64,000 nt of DNA, taken from the NCBI GenBank assembly GCA_020310875.1, contig CM035444.1, positions 20,807,699-20,871,698 of the forward strand, read 5' to 3'. The notes beneath the pieces are model-generated. The model ran no database searches, had not been told where the DNA came from, and was given only the letters and a program-made list of their open reading frames with translations. Positions within the stretch are counted from its first letter, which is position 1. Each line of letters opens with the position of its first letter. The stretch comes from Ceratopteris richardii. Its lineage: Eukaryota > Streptophyta > Polypodiopsida > Polypodiales > Pteridaceae. A program made the translations under genes and the position numbers. This document shows positions 10,597 through 21,730 of the stretch, in pieces.

Positions 10597-12932
10597 CTGT
10601 TGGCACATTTGCTTGAAAATGTGTGTAGTGCACTTAGTAATTTTTTTTCTGATTTTCATTTTCCTACCAAAATGTTGTCAAAATCCTCAAAACTCTTGCA
10701 TGCATAAGCATAAAAGTAGAAAATCATACTAAAGGTGTTTTTGTTTGTCATTTCTTTATGCAAAGGCTTGTGACTAGTTACTTTCCATTGCCACTTTCTA
10801 CATTAAGTGTACATAAACACACAATTTGAGAAAAAAATAAAACCATAAAAAACATAAAAAGAACTTCACTCTTTTCTAGTTATGGATTCAAGACCTTTTT
10901 CACCACTTACGGATGATATGCACATGTCTTATCACCCTTTAGATGACATAGAGACCATGAGTGCTAGGATCTCATAGCTAGAGAGCACACTTCATGACAT
11001 CTTAGAGCATGTATGTAGCTCCAAGAAAGAAGAAGTAGTGCTAGAGAAAGACCTTCCAGGAATGGAGTTAGATGCTCTATGTGAGCAACAAACCCCAGAA
11101 GTTCCTAGTGAGACTGTTCTAGTAAGAGAAGCCGAATGGAAGCTTAAGGATGTTCAGCCACCAAGATATCATGGCTCTAGTAGCACACAGACTTCTGATG
11201 ATTATTGAGTAGTGGCTCAACAAGTGGGAGTAGTGCTTCCATCTATGTCATATCATATACAATAGGCATAAAACTCAGTAAGTGACTTACAACCTCAAGG
11301 ACGTTGCCCATAAGTGGTGGCATAAGTTTGAGCAAGACAAGAAAGAGCCCACTACATGGGAACAATTTAAAGTCCTATTCTATAACAATTTTGGACCACC
11401 TAACAAGAGTTCTAGAGCATTAGAAACTTGATTTTTCATTAGTTAGAAGAACTAAACCGTTCAGGACTATGTGGATAAGTATAGGGAGGTACTTCTTGAA
11501 GTACCTAACTCCATCCCAGAGTTTCTCCAAGTTTAGAAGTTCATCTTGGGACTTAGAGAAACTACCCAACCTCTAGCTAAAAAGAAGAGGTGTCACTATT
11601 TGGCACACAACACAAAGATGGCTCTAGTTTATGAGGACAGCCACAGAGGCATAGGCTTCTAGGGCTAGACATCCTCATGGACTAAGATGAGTCGGCCCTT
11701 TTTCACTTCCACTCCTATCTTGACTAGTGCACAACCTCACAAAGAGGCTAAGAAGGTAGACGTGATCGAGAAAATTTCATGAGGAAAGAGAAAGGTGTTT
11801 GCTCTAGCTGAGAAGGCTTATAACAAGTCCATCCTTACCCCTCTATAGAAAGAGAAGGCAATGAATGAAGGATTATGCTATGGATGCTTAGGACAACACC
11901 ACTTTAAGGATTATCCTAAGAAGAAAAAGATAGCAAGGACCCTATTCAGAAATCCTACACAGGTAGGGAGTGATGATTTTGCCAATTCCCCATCTTAGAT
12001 GTCATCTCCTATAGTGGTCGTGATGGCACGAAGAAGGTTCCTTCTATGCCAAATATTGTGCTTTCTCCAGTGGCACAAAAAGGATACACATTCCCAGATA
12101 GATAACTCATTGTTATGAGAGGGTTCATGGTAGAAAAGCTTGTCAAGGTCCCCTTTGACACAGGGTCTACACATGATGTCATTAGTTCCTAACTAGTTAG
12201 AAGGTTACACTTAGACACTATGCAATTAGAGTATGCCTACATAGTGGAGTTAGTCGATGGCAAGGGTACTGAGACATGGGACTAACAAGTAATAGATCTA
12301 CCCATCCAAATCTAGTCCTACAAGGATTGATTGCATTTTGAGATAGCATGATTGGTCCATTTTGATGTAGTCCTAAGTAAAAAGTGTGATGCTAGGAAAT
12401 GACCAGTCGTAGATTTTGCTTCACATGTTTGTCAGTTTGAGCATGAGGGGAGGCAAATAGTATTCATGGAGAGTCAGATCTCCAAGAGACACAATTGTTG
12501 ACTGCAACCAAGTTGCTCAAGATCGATTGCAAGTATATTTATTTTTGTTATTTCATGTATTCATCTTGTGTAGTGATGGATTCTTGCAGTCAAGGAAACT
12601 CTAGATGGAATGCTTAAGTACTTTCACATAAAGTAAGAGTAGAATTCCAAGAGTTGTTTTTAAAAAAATTACCTTCAATTTTACCTCCTTGCAAGAACAT
12701 TGATCATAGAATAGAATTTGTACTAGGAGCAAGTCCAACTACTCGACCACCATTTCAAATGAGCTTGCAAGAGGAGAATGAAGTCTGCAAGGTCATGGAC
12801 GAATATTTGCAGAAAGGGTTGATCAAACCTAGCTATTCACCCTTTATAGCACCAGTTCTTCTAATGAAGAAGAAAGATGGATCTTATATATAGGATGTGT
12901 ATCGATTACATAGCACTCAATAGGATTACCAT
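10597..12932 (+). mobile_element. Truncated Ty3-gypsy element C
   Basis: The 5' portion of a Ty3-gypsy element, cut at 12933 by the LTR of element D. About 280 bp without coding content precede the gag start at 10882. I did not find its LTRs or the rest of its pol elsewhere in the window. Confidence 0.7.
10882..12932 (+). pseudogene. gag, protease and RT start of gypsy element C
   Basis: From ATG 10882 (MDSRPFSPLTDDMHMSY) several frames, with many TAG codons, read as a gypsy gag: KLKDVQPPRYHGSSS, then AHKWWHKFEQDKKEPTTWEQ, then VQDYVDKYREVL. A defective knuckle CYGCLGQHHFKDYP (last Cys is Tyr) follows near 11880. Protease retains D-T-G-S at 12157-12168. RT begins in the open stretch 12654-12893, with ASPTTRPPFQMS, YLQKGLIKPSYSPF and VLLMKKKDGS, and ends abruptly where element D inserted. 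Confidence 0.75.
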
Positions 12933-13462
12933 TGTAAGCTGCCGGATTGGCATATTGTAATTTTATATTTTTCCTATACCGCACGAACCGAAAGGTCGTT
13001 GCGAAGTGATGTATTTGTTTATCGATCAATGAAAAGACATTGCGGTGACGCTCCAGCAATGACAAACAGTATCGCCAGACTGTCTATCTGGGCGACTGCA
13101 TTCTGTGGAGTCGGCGTAGTGCAGTATTCGTGAAATCTAAGTATTGTCGTTCTTACCTTTGCTTAATTACATTAACTTGTGATTAACACAGTAAGGTTCT
13201 GTTGTCGATATACGTCTGTGCGACGGTAATCAGTAATTTCTATGCTACGTACTATGAAAGGTATAAACGAGTATGAACAATGAAACTATATAAAGAAGGC
13301 GATACCGAAATATTAACGTATTGCTTAATTGAGTATGTTAATTGAGAAAATTAAGATACAGGGCCTCTGATTTATCAGACCCCTACCACTCCCAAGAACC
13401 CGATAAAGAACTTAAAGTGCCTGTGACGTGAAATGCACATTTAACACTAGCGCATTCTAACA
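12933..13462 (+). repeat. 5' LTR of gypsy element D
   Basis: Begins TGTAAGCTGCC and ends CATTCTAACA, directly before the primer site. A TATA box (ctatataaag, 13286-13295) lies about 175 bp before the end. No second copy was found in the window, so the left boundary rests on where homology to element C stops and on the TG start. Confidence 0.75.
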
Positions 13463-13463
13463 C

Positions 13464-13480
13464 TGGTGCCGTCTGTGGGA
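13464..13480 (+). other. Primer binding site of element D
   Basis: TGGTGCCGTCTGTGGGA starts one base after the LTR. It is of the TGGCGCC... class used by many non-chromoviral plant gypsy elements rather than the initiator-Met class. The exact tRNA is not assigned. Confidence 0.65.
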
Positions 13481-13550
13481 AGGTGGCAACAGTTGTGGAA
13501 CATCGGTAAGGTGAAGTTGTATAGAGGGCAAGTGGTGTCGAGGAGAATAT

Positions 13551-15195
13551 ATGCCGGTTACTCGGTCCGGCGAATCGTATCCGAAGTACAGGAGAGACCA
13601 GCATCCCTGGACAGTACCAAATTTGCTAGGGACACCCCCAGGGGCCAGAAGAGTAGGCCCGTTAAGCCCAGTTGTCGAAGGATCGGAGCCAGTTAGCAGT
13701 GATTTCGGTACCCTTCCGATGCCACACGAGGAAATTTCGGTGGATTCCGGTGTAATTTCGGTGCAGTCTGAAGAGGGTATAGTAACTTCGGAGTGTATAG
13801 GGACGCAGTGTGCAATTGAGCCGACACCGTCAGGTGAAAGAATACCCTGGTTTGGGAAAAGTTTGATAAATTCCGATGATAGTTCGGTACCAGTTTCGGA
13901 GAATTTACAGTTTTCCGGTGACAGTGTGATCTTCCCTAGTGAATCTTCATTACGAACACCATTGTTTGGGGCAAACTTGCCTATTTGGGATATCAAAGTT
14001 GAGGATAGTCTCTTCGATTTGGAGATCCATAAGAGATTGAACGCCATTTTCAAGCCGGAAGATGAGCAATCTGACCATACAGACTCCGAAGGACCAGAAA
14101 CACCTCCGCAGAATTCAGGAGACAACCACGGTACCACTACTAACACCATGAGTGGCCAACAACAGCAACAACAACAGCAACAACAACAATAGCCACAACC
14201 ACCTCCACTTCAACCGGTTCCAACAGGGGTTACTTACACAAAGTTCGGTGGATTTCTAGGTGACGACCCTGATGCACATGTACGCACCTTTGAAATAAGC
14301 TATGCAGTGCTAAATCATCCACCCGATCCGGCATACAAGGCCATCGTATTTTAGTCAACAGTAGTCAATGAAGCAACAAGATGGCTAACAGAGTACGATT
14401 TCAACCATTTCGTTACCTATGAGGCGGTAAGGGATGCGTTTTTGCTGTGGTTCCTATTGAAAAAGAACCCTACGGAAATTTTCGATTACTTGCAGAACAA
14501 TAGGCAGAAGCCGCACCAGACTGTTCAGGAATACGCAACATTGTTTAGAACCCATCTAAGACAACTACCTCCGGCACATGCTAACCTACCGGATGATGTT
14601 ATAACCCAGTGGTTCATTAACGGTTTGACCCCACAGCTACGACAAATTATGATCATCCGCTGTGTGGGAGCTATGACACTGGATGCTGTTATTGCGATGG
14701 CCCTGCAACTAGAGCATGGAGGATTCACTAAAGACTTGGAATGGCTGAAAGCCAGTAAGCCTGTTATAGATGATCCGGCTAAACAGATGTATTGCACCCA
14801 AATGCAAAAATCTAGGGCATACCAGTGCTACCTGTGCCCTTAATCAGATGTATTGTGCCATCTGCAATATCACCGGACACTCAACCGAAAATTGTGCGTA
14901 TAATGCCAAAGTGTAGGGGCGAGCAGCTGTAAATGCCATTATACAAGAATCGGGGCAGCCAGCAACTCACTACATGCCACCCCAGATGCGAAACAACTAG
15001 TCGCAAGGATACAGAAATTATCGAGGACAGCGGAATAATAATTTTAATGCAAATCGATGGCAGGCAGGTACTTCAGCGGACGGTAATTCTCTGCCACCAC
15101 CTCGATGTCACTTTTGCGATGAGATAGGTCACATCCGAAGATTTTGCAAGGATGCAGCAGAATATGATAAAAGGAAGAAGGAACGTCAAAACCCG
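13551..15195 (+). pseudogene. gag: gag of gypsy element D, with two zinc knuckles
   Basis: The N-terminal open stretch 13551-14192 (213 aa) is acidic and Ser/Pro-rich, and ends in a polyglutamine run followed by TAG. The frame continues after the stop into the capsid (FGGFLGDDPDAHVRTFEI), then the open stretch 14442-14843 with the retrotrans_gag pattern (YLQNNRQKPHQTVQEYATLFR, WFINGLTPQLRQ). Two CCHC knuckles follow in different frames: C-A-I-C-x4-H-x4-C at 14854-14895 and C-H-F-C-x4-H-x4-C at 15106-15147. The stop codons and frame changes indicate inactivation, though the capsid is well preserved. Confidence 0.8.
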
Positions 15196-18100
15196 ATGAC
15201 CAACATGGTTTATATCTCACCAGTGGAATCACAAGCAGCAGTGGTCCAAACAAGATCACGTAAGCAGCTGCAATCGGAAGTTGAGGTGTTCGAACCTGGT
15301 ATCCGTGAGCAGCAACGTCTGTATACCAAGGCTAGTCAATGGACCGCTAAAGAGCCAACTGTGTTCCCCGATCCAATTCCGGTGACACAGGTTCCTTTGC
15401 CGAAGGCGCGGCCGAATGAACAAAATATTGACCCTACAACAGTAGCATTGTCATCCAAATCGGTGAAAAGTACAATTCAAACAGATCAGGTATGGGAGAT
15501 CTTAGCTAAGGCTTCAATTACACTCCCTTTGGGGCAGCTACTCGCCTTGGTGCCCGGAGTTAGGCAGCAGTTTCAGCAACAGGTTAGTCCCGGATCTCCT
15601 AGTACTCCGGCGACCGCAACAATACAACCGGAAATTGATTCTACGGTGGATCGTTCCATCCCCTTAATCACTGTCTGGCATAAAAATCACAAGATTATGC
15701 AAGTGCTAATTGATGGCGGTTCCCGTGTGAATATAGCAACTGCAGCTCTCTGCAAGAAGTTAGGGTGGACCCAAATCGAGCCCGTCCAATTCTTTGTCAA
15801 AATGGCAGATCAATCCCGAGTTCACCCGGTGGGGCTAGTCCGGAACATCCCGATTACTTTGCAGGGTACCACATTCAAAATGACTTCTGTAGTCTTAGAA
15901 CTACCAAATCCAGTCTCGACTATAATCTCCTTTTCAGCCGACCATGGTTGAAACAAGGTTAAACTGTATGCTATTCAGCCTTGTGAGCTTCATGCCAGAC
16001 CATATGTAGCGGAGCCGGTCCACATGTTGGATGGCTTATCTGATGATGAAGAAGAGGCGTTTCTGAGGAACAATAAAGATCTGATCTCCAATTTGTAGCG
16101 GACAATTGGAGTCCGGCAGTATGTACAGTTGTTCTCGTGACCGGAGAGGCAGATGCAGATGAATAATGTTGTTATGGATGGAGCCACTCTACAGCACCTT
16201 TTACAGTCAGCCAATGATCCGGTGAAACCTCGACAATTCTATGTCCCGGAAGACCAGTTAGTAACCTATAATTTGGGTGATGAGGCTAACCCGCGTCCTG
16301 TTAAGATTAAGGCAGGATTGTCCGAGGCATTTCAAGAAGATTTGATCTGGCTCCTACGTGAGTTTTCTGATGTTTTTGCCTGGGACTATCGCGATATGAA
16401 GGGTCTTGATCCGTGGATCTATCAACATCGAGTTGTGCTTAAGCCGGAAGCGAAGCCAATTAAACAATCCAGTTACCGAATGAACCCCAACTATGCAGCA
16501 CAGGTCAAAGTAGAGCTCGATCGGTTATTGAAGGTAGGATTCATCGTACCAATTGAACACGCTGAATGGATCTCTCCGATCGTGATTGTTCCAAAGAAAA
16601 ATAAACAGCTCCGAATCTGTGTGGATTACCAGAAATTGAATGCGGCCATGGTGCCTAACCCATTTCCTCTCCCCTTTCTTGACACAATGCTAGACACGGT
16701 GGTCGGACATGAGATGTATTCATTTCTTGATGGTTACAGTGGTTATAACCATGTACGAATGGCAGAACAGGACATACCCAAAACAGCTTTTATTATGTAT
16801 TGGGGTGTTTATGCCTGTACAGTCATGTGGTTTGGATTGAGGAATGCTCCAAGCACATTCCAACGGTGTATGCAAGAAATTTTTTCACCCTATTTGACTA
16901 CTTTTATGCAAGTCTATTTGGATGACTTTTCTTTATTCAGCAAGATCGTGGCGCACCTGTATCATTTACGATGCTGTTTCGAAAAATGCCGTGAATACCG
17001 GTTATGCTTGAACCCGACAAAATCTGTGTTTGTGGTTTCTTGTGGCAAACTCCTTGGCCACATTATCTCTGAGCAAGGCATACAAGTTGATCCAAACAAA
17101 GTTGCAGCCGTGTTGCAGGCACCAGTCCCCCACAACACCAAAAGAAGTTATGCGATTCTTGGGACAGATTCGGTGGCATGGTCGCCATTTGCAGTGGTTA
17201 GCTCATTTGGCAACACCACTTAATCGGCTAATGACTAGTACTCCACGACAGTTCGAATGGACTCCGGAATGCCAAACTGCCTTTGATCGTTTAAAAGAAT
17301 TATTGACTCAGGCCCCAATTTTGCAACCCCCGGATTGGGAACGCCCGTTCCACGTCTTCGTCGATGCCTCAGATATAGCAATTGGAAGCGTTTTAATGCA
17401 ACAAACTGATAAATGGTTCCGGCCTGTCTATTATGCAAGTCATCAACTAGCTCTTGCTGAAAGGAACTATTCAGTGATCGAAAGAGAATGTCTCATATTG
17501 GTGTACTCTGTGAAGAAATTCTGGCATTATTTGCTAGGCCAAAAATTCACCTTTCACGTGGATCATGCCGCACTTGTATATCTGGTCCGACAGCAATATT
17601 TAGGTGTCGCTTGGCCCGTTGGGTTTTATTACTACAGGAGTTCGACTATGAAGTGACTCATCGACCTGGCACCGCACATGCATTAGTAGATTTTCTCTCT
17701 CGGTTGGATTCCGGTGAAGCTTCGGTGGGCATTGATGACACCACACCAGCAATTTACGTAACTGCAACGACTCGTGACGAATCTGCAGAACCTCCTATGC
17801 CACCTACCTACTATGATACGTTATTAACTTTCCTCACTGATGGATGTCTTCCCCCTCAAACTCCTACTCTGTGGCAGAAAATTGCCGTTTACAGTCGCAG
17901 ATTCCGGTTGATTGTCGGACAGTTGTACTATATGGATCATACTGGTGTTTTTCTTCGCTGTATTCCACCACATGAAGTAAACTCGGTTATTGCTATGGCA
18001 CATTTCATTCCCTCCGGTGGACATTTTGCAGCAGATCTTACTCATCGGAAAATTCTGCAAAGTGGGCTTTGGTGGCCTACTATGTACAAAGATGTGACTC

Positions 18101-18992
18101 AGTTTGTGAAGCAGTGTGACACTTGTCAGCGATCTGGATAGCCATTATAGCACCACTTCTTTCCTCTGCAACCTGTATTACCTTTGGATCCTTTTCAAAA
18201 GTGGGGTCTTGATTTTATTGGGCCAATAACACCACCAGCGCTACAACTGTTTCGGTGGCAAAATGCTTGATGAAGGACGTCTTACCGCGTTATGGCTTAC
18301 CTCTGGAACTTGTGACCGATCAAGGAACACATTTCGCTAACAAATTAATGCGAGTACTAACGCACACTTTTCAAATTCTGCATAAATTTAGTTCACCGTA
18401 CTATCCTCATGCTAATGGCTTAGCTGAAAGTACCAACAAGACGCTGTTGCGTATGCTTCGCAAATTGATTGTGGAATCACCAGAAAGATGGGATCAGTTA
18501 CTACCTGCAGTCTTATGGGCATACCGGACTACATACAAAGTTGCAACCGGAATGACCCCTTTCAAGCTTGCTTATGGGTTCGAAGCAATCGCACCAATGG
18601 AAATTGTAGTGCCCAGCTTATGCATGGCCATAACTCAGAAATTGTTACCCGAAGACTCTTTGCCATTTCGGTTGGACGCACTCAGGGACTTGGATGAACA
18701 TCGTTGGGAAAGCTTCCTAACTCTTCAAGAAGTTCAGTTGCGGCAAGCCCGGATGCATGATCGTTTCCTCAAGACTCCTTTGTTTACAGTGGGCCAACTT
18801 GTACTGTTTTATAATGCTAAATCAAATCGTTCTGCTAGAAAATTTAAATTACGGTGGTTCGGTCCTTACCGGATTAGTGAGCAAGTGGGACCAGCTACTT
18901 TTTGGTTGACTACCTTGACCGGAGTTCCTCTTCCTAAAGTGATTAATGGTTCAAAGTTACGCCCATATCACGCCTCGCCTGATCATCGCTGA
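15196..18992 (+). pseudogene. pol: pol of gypsy element D (protease, RT, RNase H, integrase)
   Basis: Gypsy-order pol in at least five frames. Protease (15196-15951) has LIDGGSRVNIAT. RT (16153-17140) has RICVDYQKLNAA, SFLDGYSGYNH, TAFIMYWGVY and YLDD at 16915-16926. A frame change near 17130 leads to PKEVMRFLGQIRWH and RNase H (VFVDASDIAIGSVLMQ, ERECLILVYSVKKFWHY). Another leads to integrase: RPGTAHALVDFLSR, the HHCC domain ending CDTCQRSG at about 18141, then a TAG. WGLDFIGPITPP is then fused to LFRWQNA by an apparent deletion of part of the core. The rest (18255-18992) has LELVTDQGTHF, YYPHANGLAEST and a basic C-terminus. Confidence 0.9.
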
Positions 18993-19322
18993 CGTGTCCT
19001 TCGTTTTTTCCGCGTGTCACTTACTTTCTTTTTATTTCCGCGTGTTGGTTGAATAAAGACCGTAAAACTCCTCGTTTTGATACCTCATCATGATTAATTG
19101 CCGCCCTGTGTTATTGATTCTACACATGCATGCACACCGTAATTATGGAGGTTATTATTTCAATACCGCGCGATGATTAGGGTTTTCGATCGCTTCCCGT
19201 TGCTGAGTGTCTACTTAATCCTCTTCTGTTCCCTGTTAATCGCTATTGTGTCTATGTGTTCTTCGCGTTGTGTTTCCTGTGTTTACTGTGTATTCGTGTT
19301 CTTGTGATTTCGCGTACACATC
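18993..19322 (+). other. Post-pol spacer of element D
   Basis: 330 bp with no ORF. Base composition matches element D, and it is T-rich around 19010-19330. I see no recognisable signal. Confidence 0.5.
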
Positions 19323-19497
19323 ATGGAAGCTTTAGCCAATTTTGCTACCTTCCGTGACGGACTCCCTCAGGACGTGAGTGAGTTCTTGCGTATCCGCGGC
19401 CTGTTCAACTTCGTTGAATTGCCTTGGCATTCAGTGGAGTTTCACCCTTATTACGCGTAGATTATTGTTGCCATTGCCGCCACACCTGCTATTAAGA
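19323..19497 (+). pseudogene. Start of an extra post-pol ORF of element D, truncated
   Basis: ATG 19323 opens MEALANFATFRDGLPQDVS..., with a tryptophan/phenylalanine-rich stretch (FNFVELPWHSVEFHPYY), one TAG at about 19458, then VAIAATPAIK. After that the sequence changes character. Its place downstream of integrase on the same strand fits an additional ORF of a non-chromoviral gypsy element. I cannot assign a domain. The minus-strand fragments at 20520-23280 may belong to the same protein family. Confidence 0.45.
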
Positions 19498-19934
19498 ATT
19501 TTGGAGGCTTGAAAACATCATTGGACATCATATTGAGACTTGGAGGGATCAACACAACTTGTGGAAACACAAAGAGGACTTATCAAGCCAAGAAGAGATC
19601 AAAAGGGGCTACATCAATCAAGAGCTCAACTAGCCAAAGGTTAGCAAGGGACTAGGTATCAAAATGTAACATCCATAACTTCTAAAGCATACAAAAACTT
19701 GAGAAGAAGATAGAGGAGCATCTAAGAGCTCAATATGGTTGAGTATAGTGCACAAATAGAGAAGTTAGAGAAAGGCAATTATCAACCATGGAAATTTAGG
19801 GTTAGCAACTACCTTATGGTCAAAGTATTGTGGGGATTAATTAGTGGCACAGAGCCAATGCCTCATGTACATGATCCACCTGTTAGTACTTTGGAATCTA
19901 GAATGACTAAACTATACAGTACTACTTCAACATA
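19498..19934 (+). pseudogene. gag: Copia gag fragment with possible primer site
   Basis: The open stretch from ATG 19735 reads MVEYSAQIEKLEKGNYQPWK, then a short copia-gag-like N-terminus (VLWGLISGTEP). It stops resembling gag after about 19930. About 80 bp upstream, taggtatcaa near 19652 resembles a degenerate Met primer site, so 19498-19650 could be an LTR remnant. Element boundaries are not visible. Confidence 0.5.
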
Positions 19935-20468
19935 TAATTTCACAGAACTTACACCAAATTTTTACACCATACATGTGGAGATCAATTTCTGTAACTTCCT
20001 CTCTACACCAATACTTCCGCAAATTTCGAATAGTTGAACACTTAACTTTGTCATCACCTTACTCTTAATAATTAAATGTCACCTTTCTCGATCGTATTCA
20101 ATTACAGAACAATAGCGCTACAGGCTTAACATTTAATTCAACTTCTAGACTTAAATACAAACTTTGTCGAACTATCCAGCACCCTTAAACTTCACAGTGA
20201 CTAATATTAACCGCCACACTTAATAGTAATTAGTAACTATGAAACTAATAGAGAATCAACACAGAAATACTGAACAAAACAGTTGAGGAAACTCGTCAGC
20301 ACATTGATCCTCCTACCACGATCGATCCTTGCAAACTTGTCGCACCGGACTCACAAGTATGAGACTCTTCATTGTATTAATTCGTTAAGGAAGATTTACA
20401 ATGGTTGGCATATATGAAACTTCATCAAAATTATAGAAATTTACAATTAATCACACCACCGGCCTAAC
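19935..20468 (+). other. LTR-like, TTAA-rich stretch without genes
   Basis: No coding content. The right end CCTAACA is directly followed by a primer-site-like sequence at 20470, so this may be a 5' LTR. No partner copy was found, so the left boundary is unknown. Confidence 0.35.
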
Positions 20469-20469
20469 A

Positions 20470-20493
20470 CTGGCACGCACGGTGGATTTGAAC
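20470..20493 (+). other. Candidate primer binding site (tRNA 3'-end complement)
   Basis: The plus strand reads TGGCACGCACGGTGG followed by atttgaacc. Its reverse complement looks like the 3' part of a tRNA, with a T-loop TTCAAAT, a short acceptor strand and a terminal CCA. It follows an LTR-like end (CCTAACA). I did not identify the tRNA. Confidence 0.4.
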
Positions 20494-20519
20494 CCTAAGT
20501 TAAAAAGTCATCATCTACT

Positions 20520-21124
20520 AATCCTTGAATAAAAAGAGTTCTAGCTTCTTCAAAACTATGCTTTATCTTTTTCTATAAGTCCTTCAAGAGCTTTTGTACA
20601 TGGTCTACATCTAGCAATTGCCCATTAGGGCTTGAGGAACTTGCGACAACTGTCTGACCAATAATGAACTTACTTTGGTCTACCAAAAAGGATTCTAATA
20701 GGTAAAAATCATTTTCTAAGGCAGCTCGACATTGAATTCTACTATCTTCCACCTCTACTTCAATCTTCTACAACTTCTCGTTTTGATTACTTAGCATGTT
20801 TTCCATCCAATGCAGTTGCTGTGCTTGAAATTTTGTAGTCTTAAAGTAGGCTTGTCGTTCTTTTTGTGTTGCCTCTCACTTTCTTTAACTGTATAGTGAG
20901 TCCGATCTCTATAGTTAACTATTGAGCTTTTTAGAATAATTCGTCTTTGGTAGCTACCAGGTCATTTTCCCACTAAGTAGCTTTGGTAGTGATCTCTTTG
21001 CAGGCTTTCTCCAGTGTAGTAGCTCTCTCTATCATTTCTTCCAAAACTATATCAATTTTGTCTAAAATTGCATCATTTGCAGCTAATTCTTTGCGCAATG
21101 CATCCAGTTCTTGATCTTTCCATG
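20520..21124 (-). pseudogene. Coiled-coil protein fragment (C-terminal part)
   Basis: On the minus strand from about 21118, KDQELDALRKELAANDAI leads a heptad-like, Glu/Lys/Leu-rich stretch (LEEMIERATTLEKACKE, then ENDLVATKDELF) with stops and frame changes further on. It appears to continue the coiled coil encoded at 21685-22137 (minus), from which it is separated by the insertion at 21125-21730. Confidence 0.5.
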
Positions 21125-21730
21125 GCTTTTGGGGCAAATGGTTAGCCCATCATACTCCTAGCCGGGAGGTCATGAGTTCAATTCCCAATATTGCTATCAA
21201 AGCAAATGGTTAGCCCATTATACTCCTAGCCGAGAGGTTGTGAGTTCAATTCCCATAATTGGTTTCCCACCTTTGAGATGATCTCATTGGAGGCTTCTCA
21301 AGGGGAAGGATATGGGGAAGCAACACACAGAGATGACCGTGTACATAGAGTACATGGGGTTCAAGGGATTTCGATCACTTTCTTCTACCATTATGAACAT
21401 TTCATCTACATTTTCGAGGATGAAAATGTTTTCAAGGCTAAGGAAATATCATATAATGGGTGTTGCATGGGAACACCTCTTAGATGAGGTGACCTGCTTT
21501 ACCACATGGCATCTTGTAGATGCATTGACTTAAGGGAATGGTAGGAGAAGAGGATCTTAATTGTGATAGGGATCTGAAGAGGCGCTCGGGCATGGCTAGG
21601 GGTTTGAGCTATTGTGTTCTCTATGTGTAACATTTGACCAGCCTTCATGCACATAGGCTGCTAAGTTGAGTAAACCAAGTGATCTTACACTCCTACTAAG
21701 TTGATTAAACCAAGCGATCTTACACATCTC
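21125..21730 (+). mobile_element. Insertion carrying two tRNA-like modules and a LARD 3'-end fragment
   Basis: This segment splits a minus-strand coiled-coil reading frame. From the left it holds two tRNA-like modules (21131-21186 and 21201-21254) with a primer-site-like attgctatcaaagc between them. Next comes 21266-21470, which matches the end of the LARD interior (reverse strand of 26622-26795). Finally there are two direct repeats of a taagttga...aaccaag.gatcttaca block near 21660-21730. It looks like a decayed relative of the TRIM at 24810 combined with LARD sequence. Boundaries are approximate. Confidence 0.55.

Larger units (their letters stand above)
12933..19497 (+). mobile_element. 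Ty3-gypsy element D (5' LTR to post-pol region)
   Basis: A Ty3-gypsy element inserted in element C. It has a 530-bp 5' LTR (12933-13462), a primer site, gag with two zinc knuckles, and protease-RT-RNase H-integrase, which is the gypsy order. A post-pol spacer and the start of an extra ORF follow before truncation at about 19497. Base composition is visibly more GC-rich than the elements around it. Protease DGGS and the non-Met primer site suggest a non-chromovirus (Athila/Tat-like) lineage. That lineage call is inference from motifs only. Confidence 0.85.
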
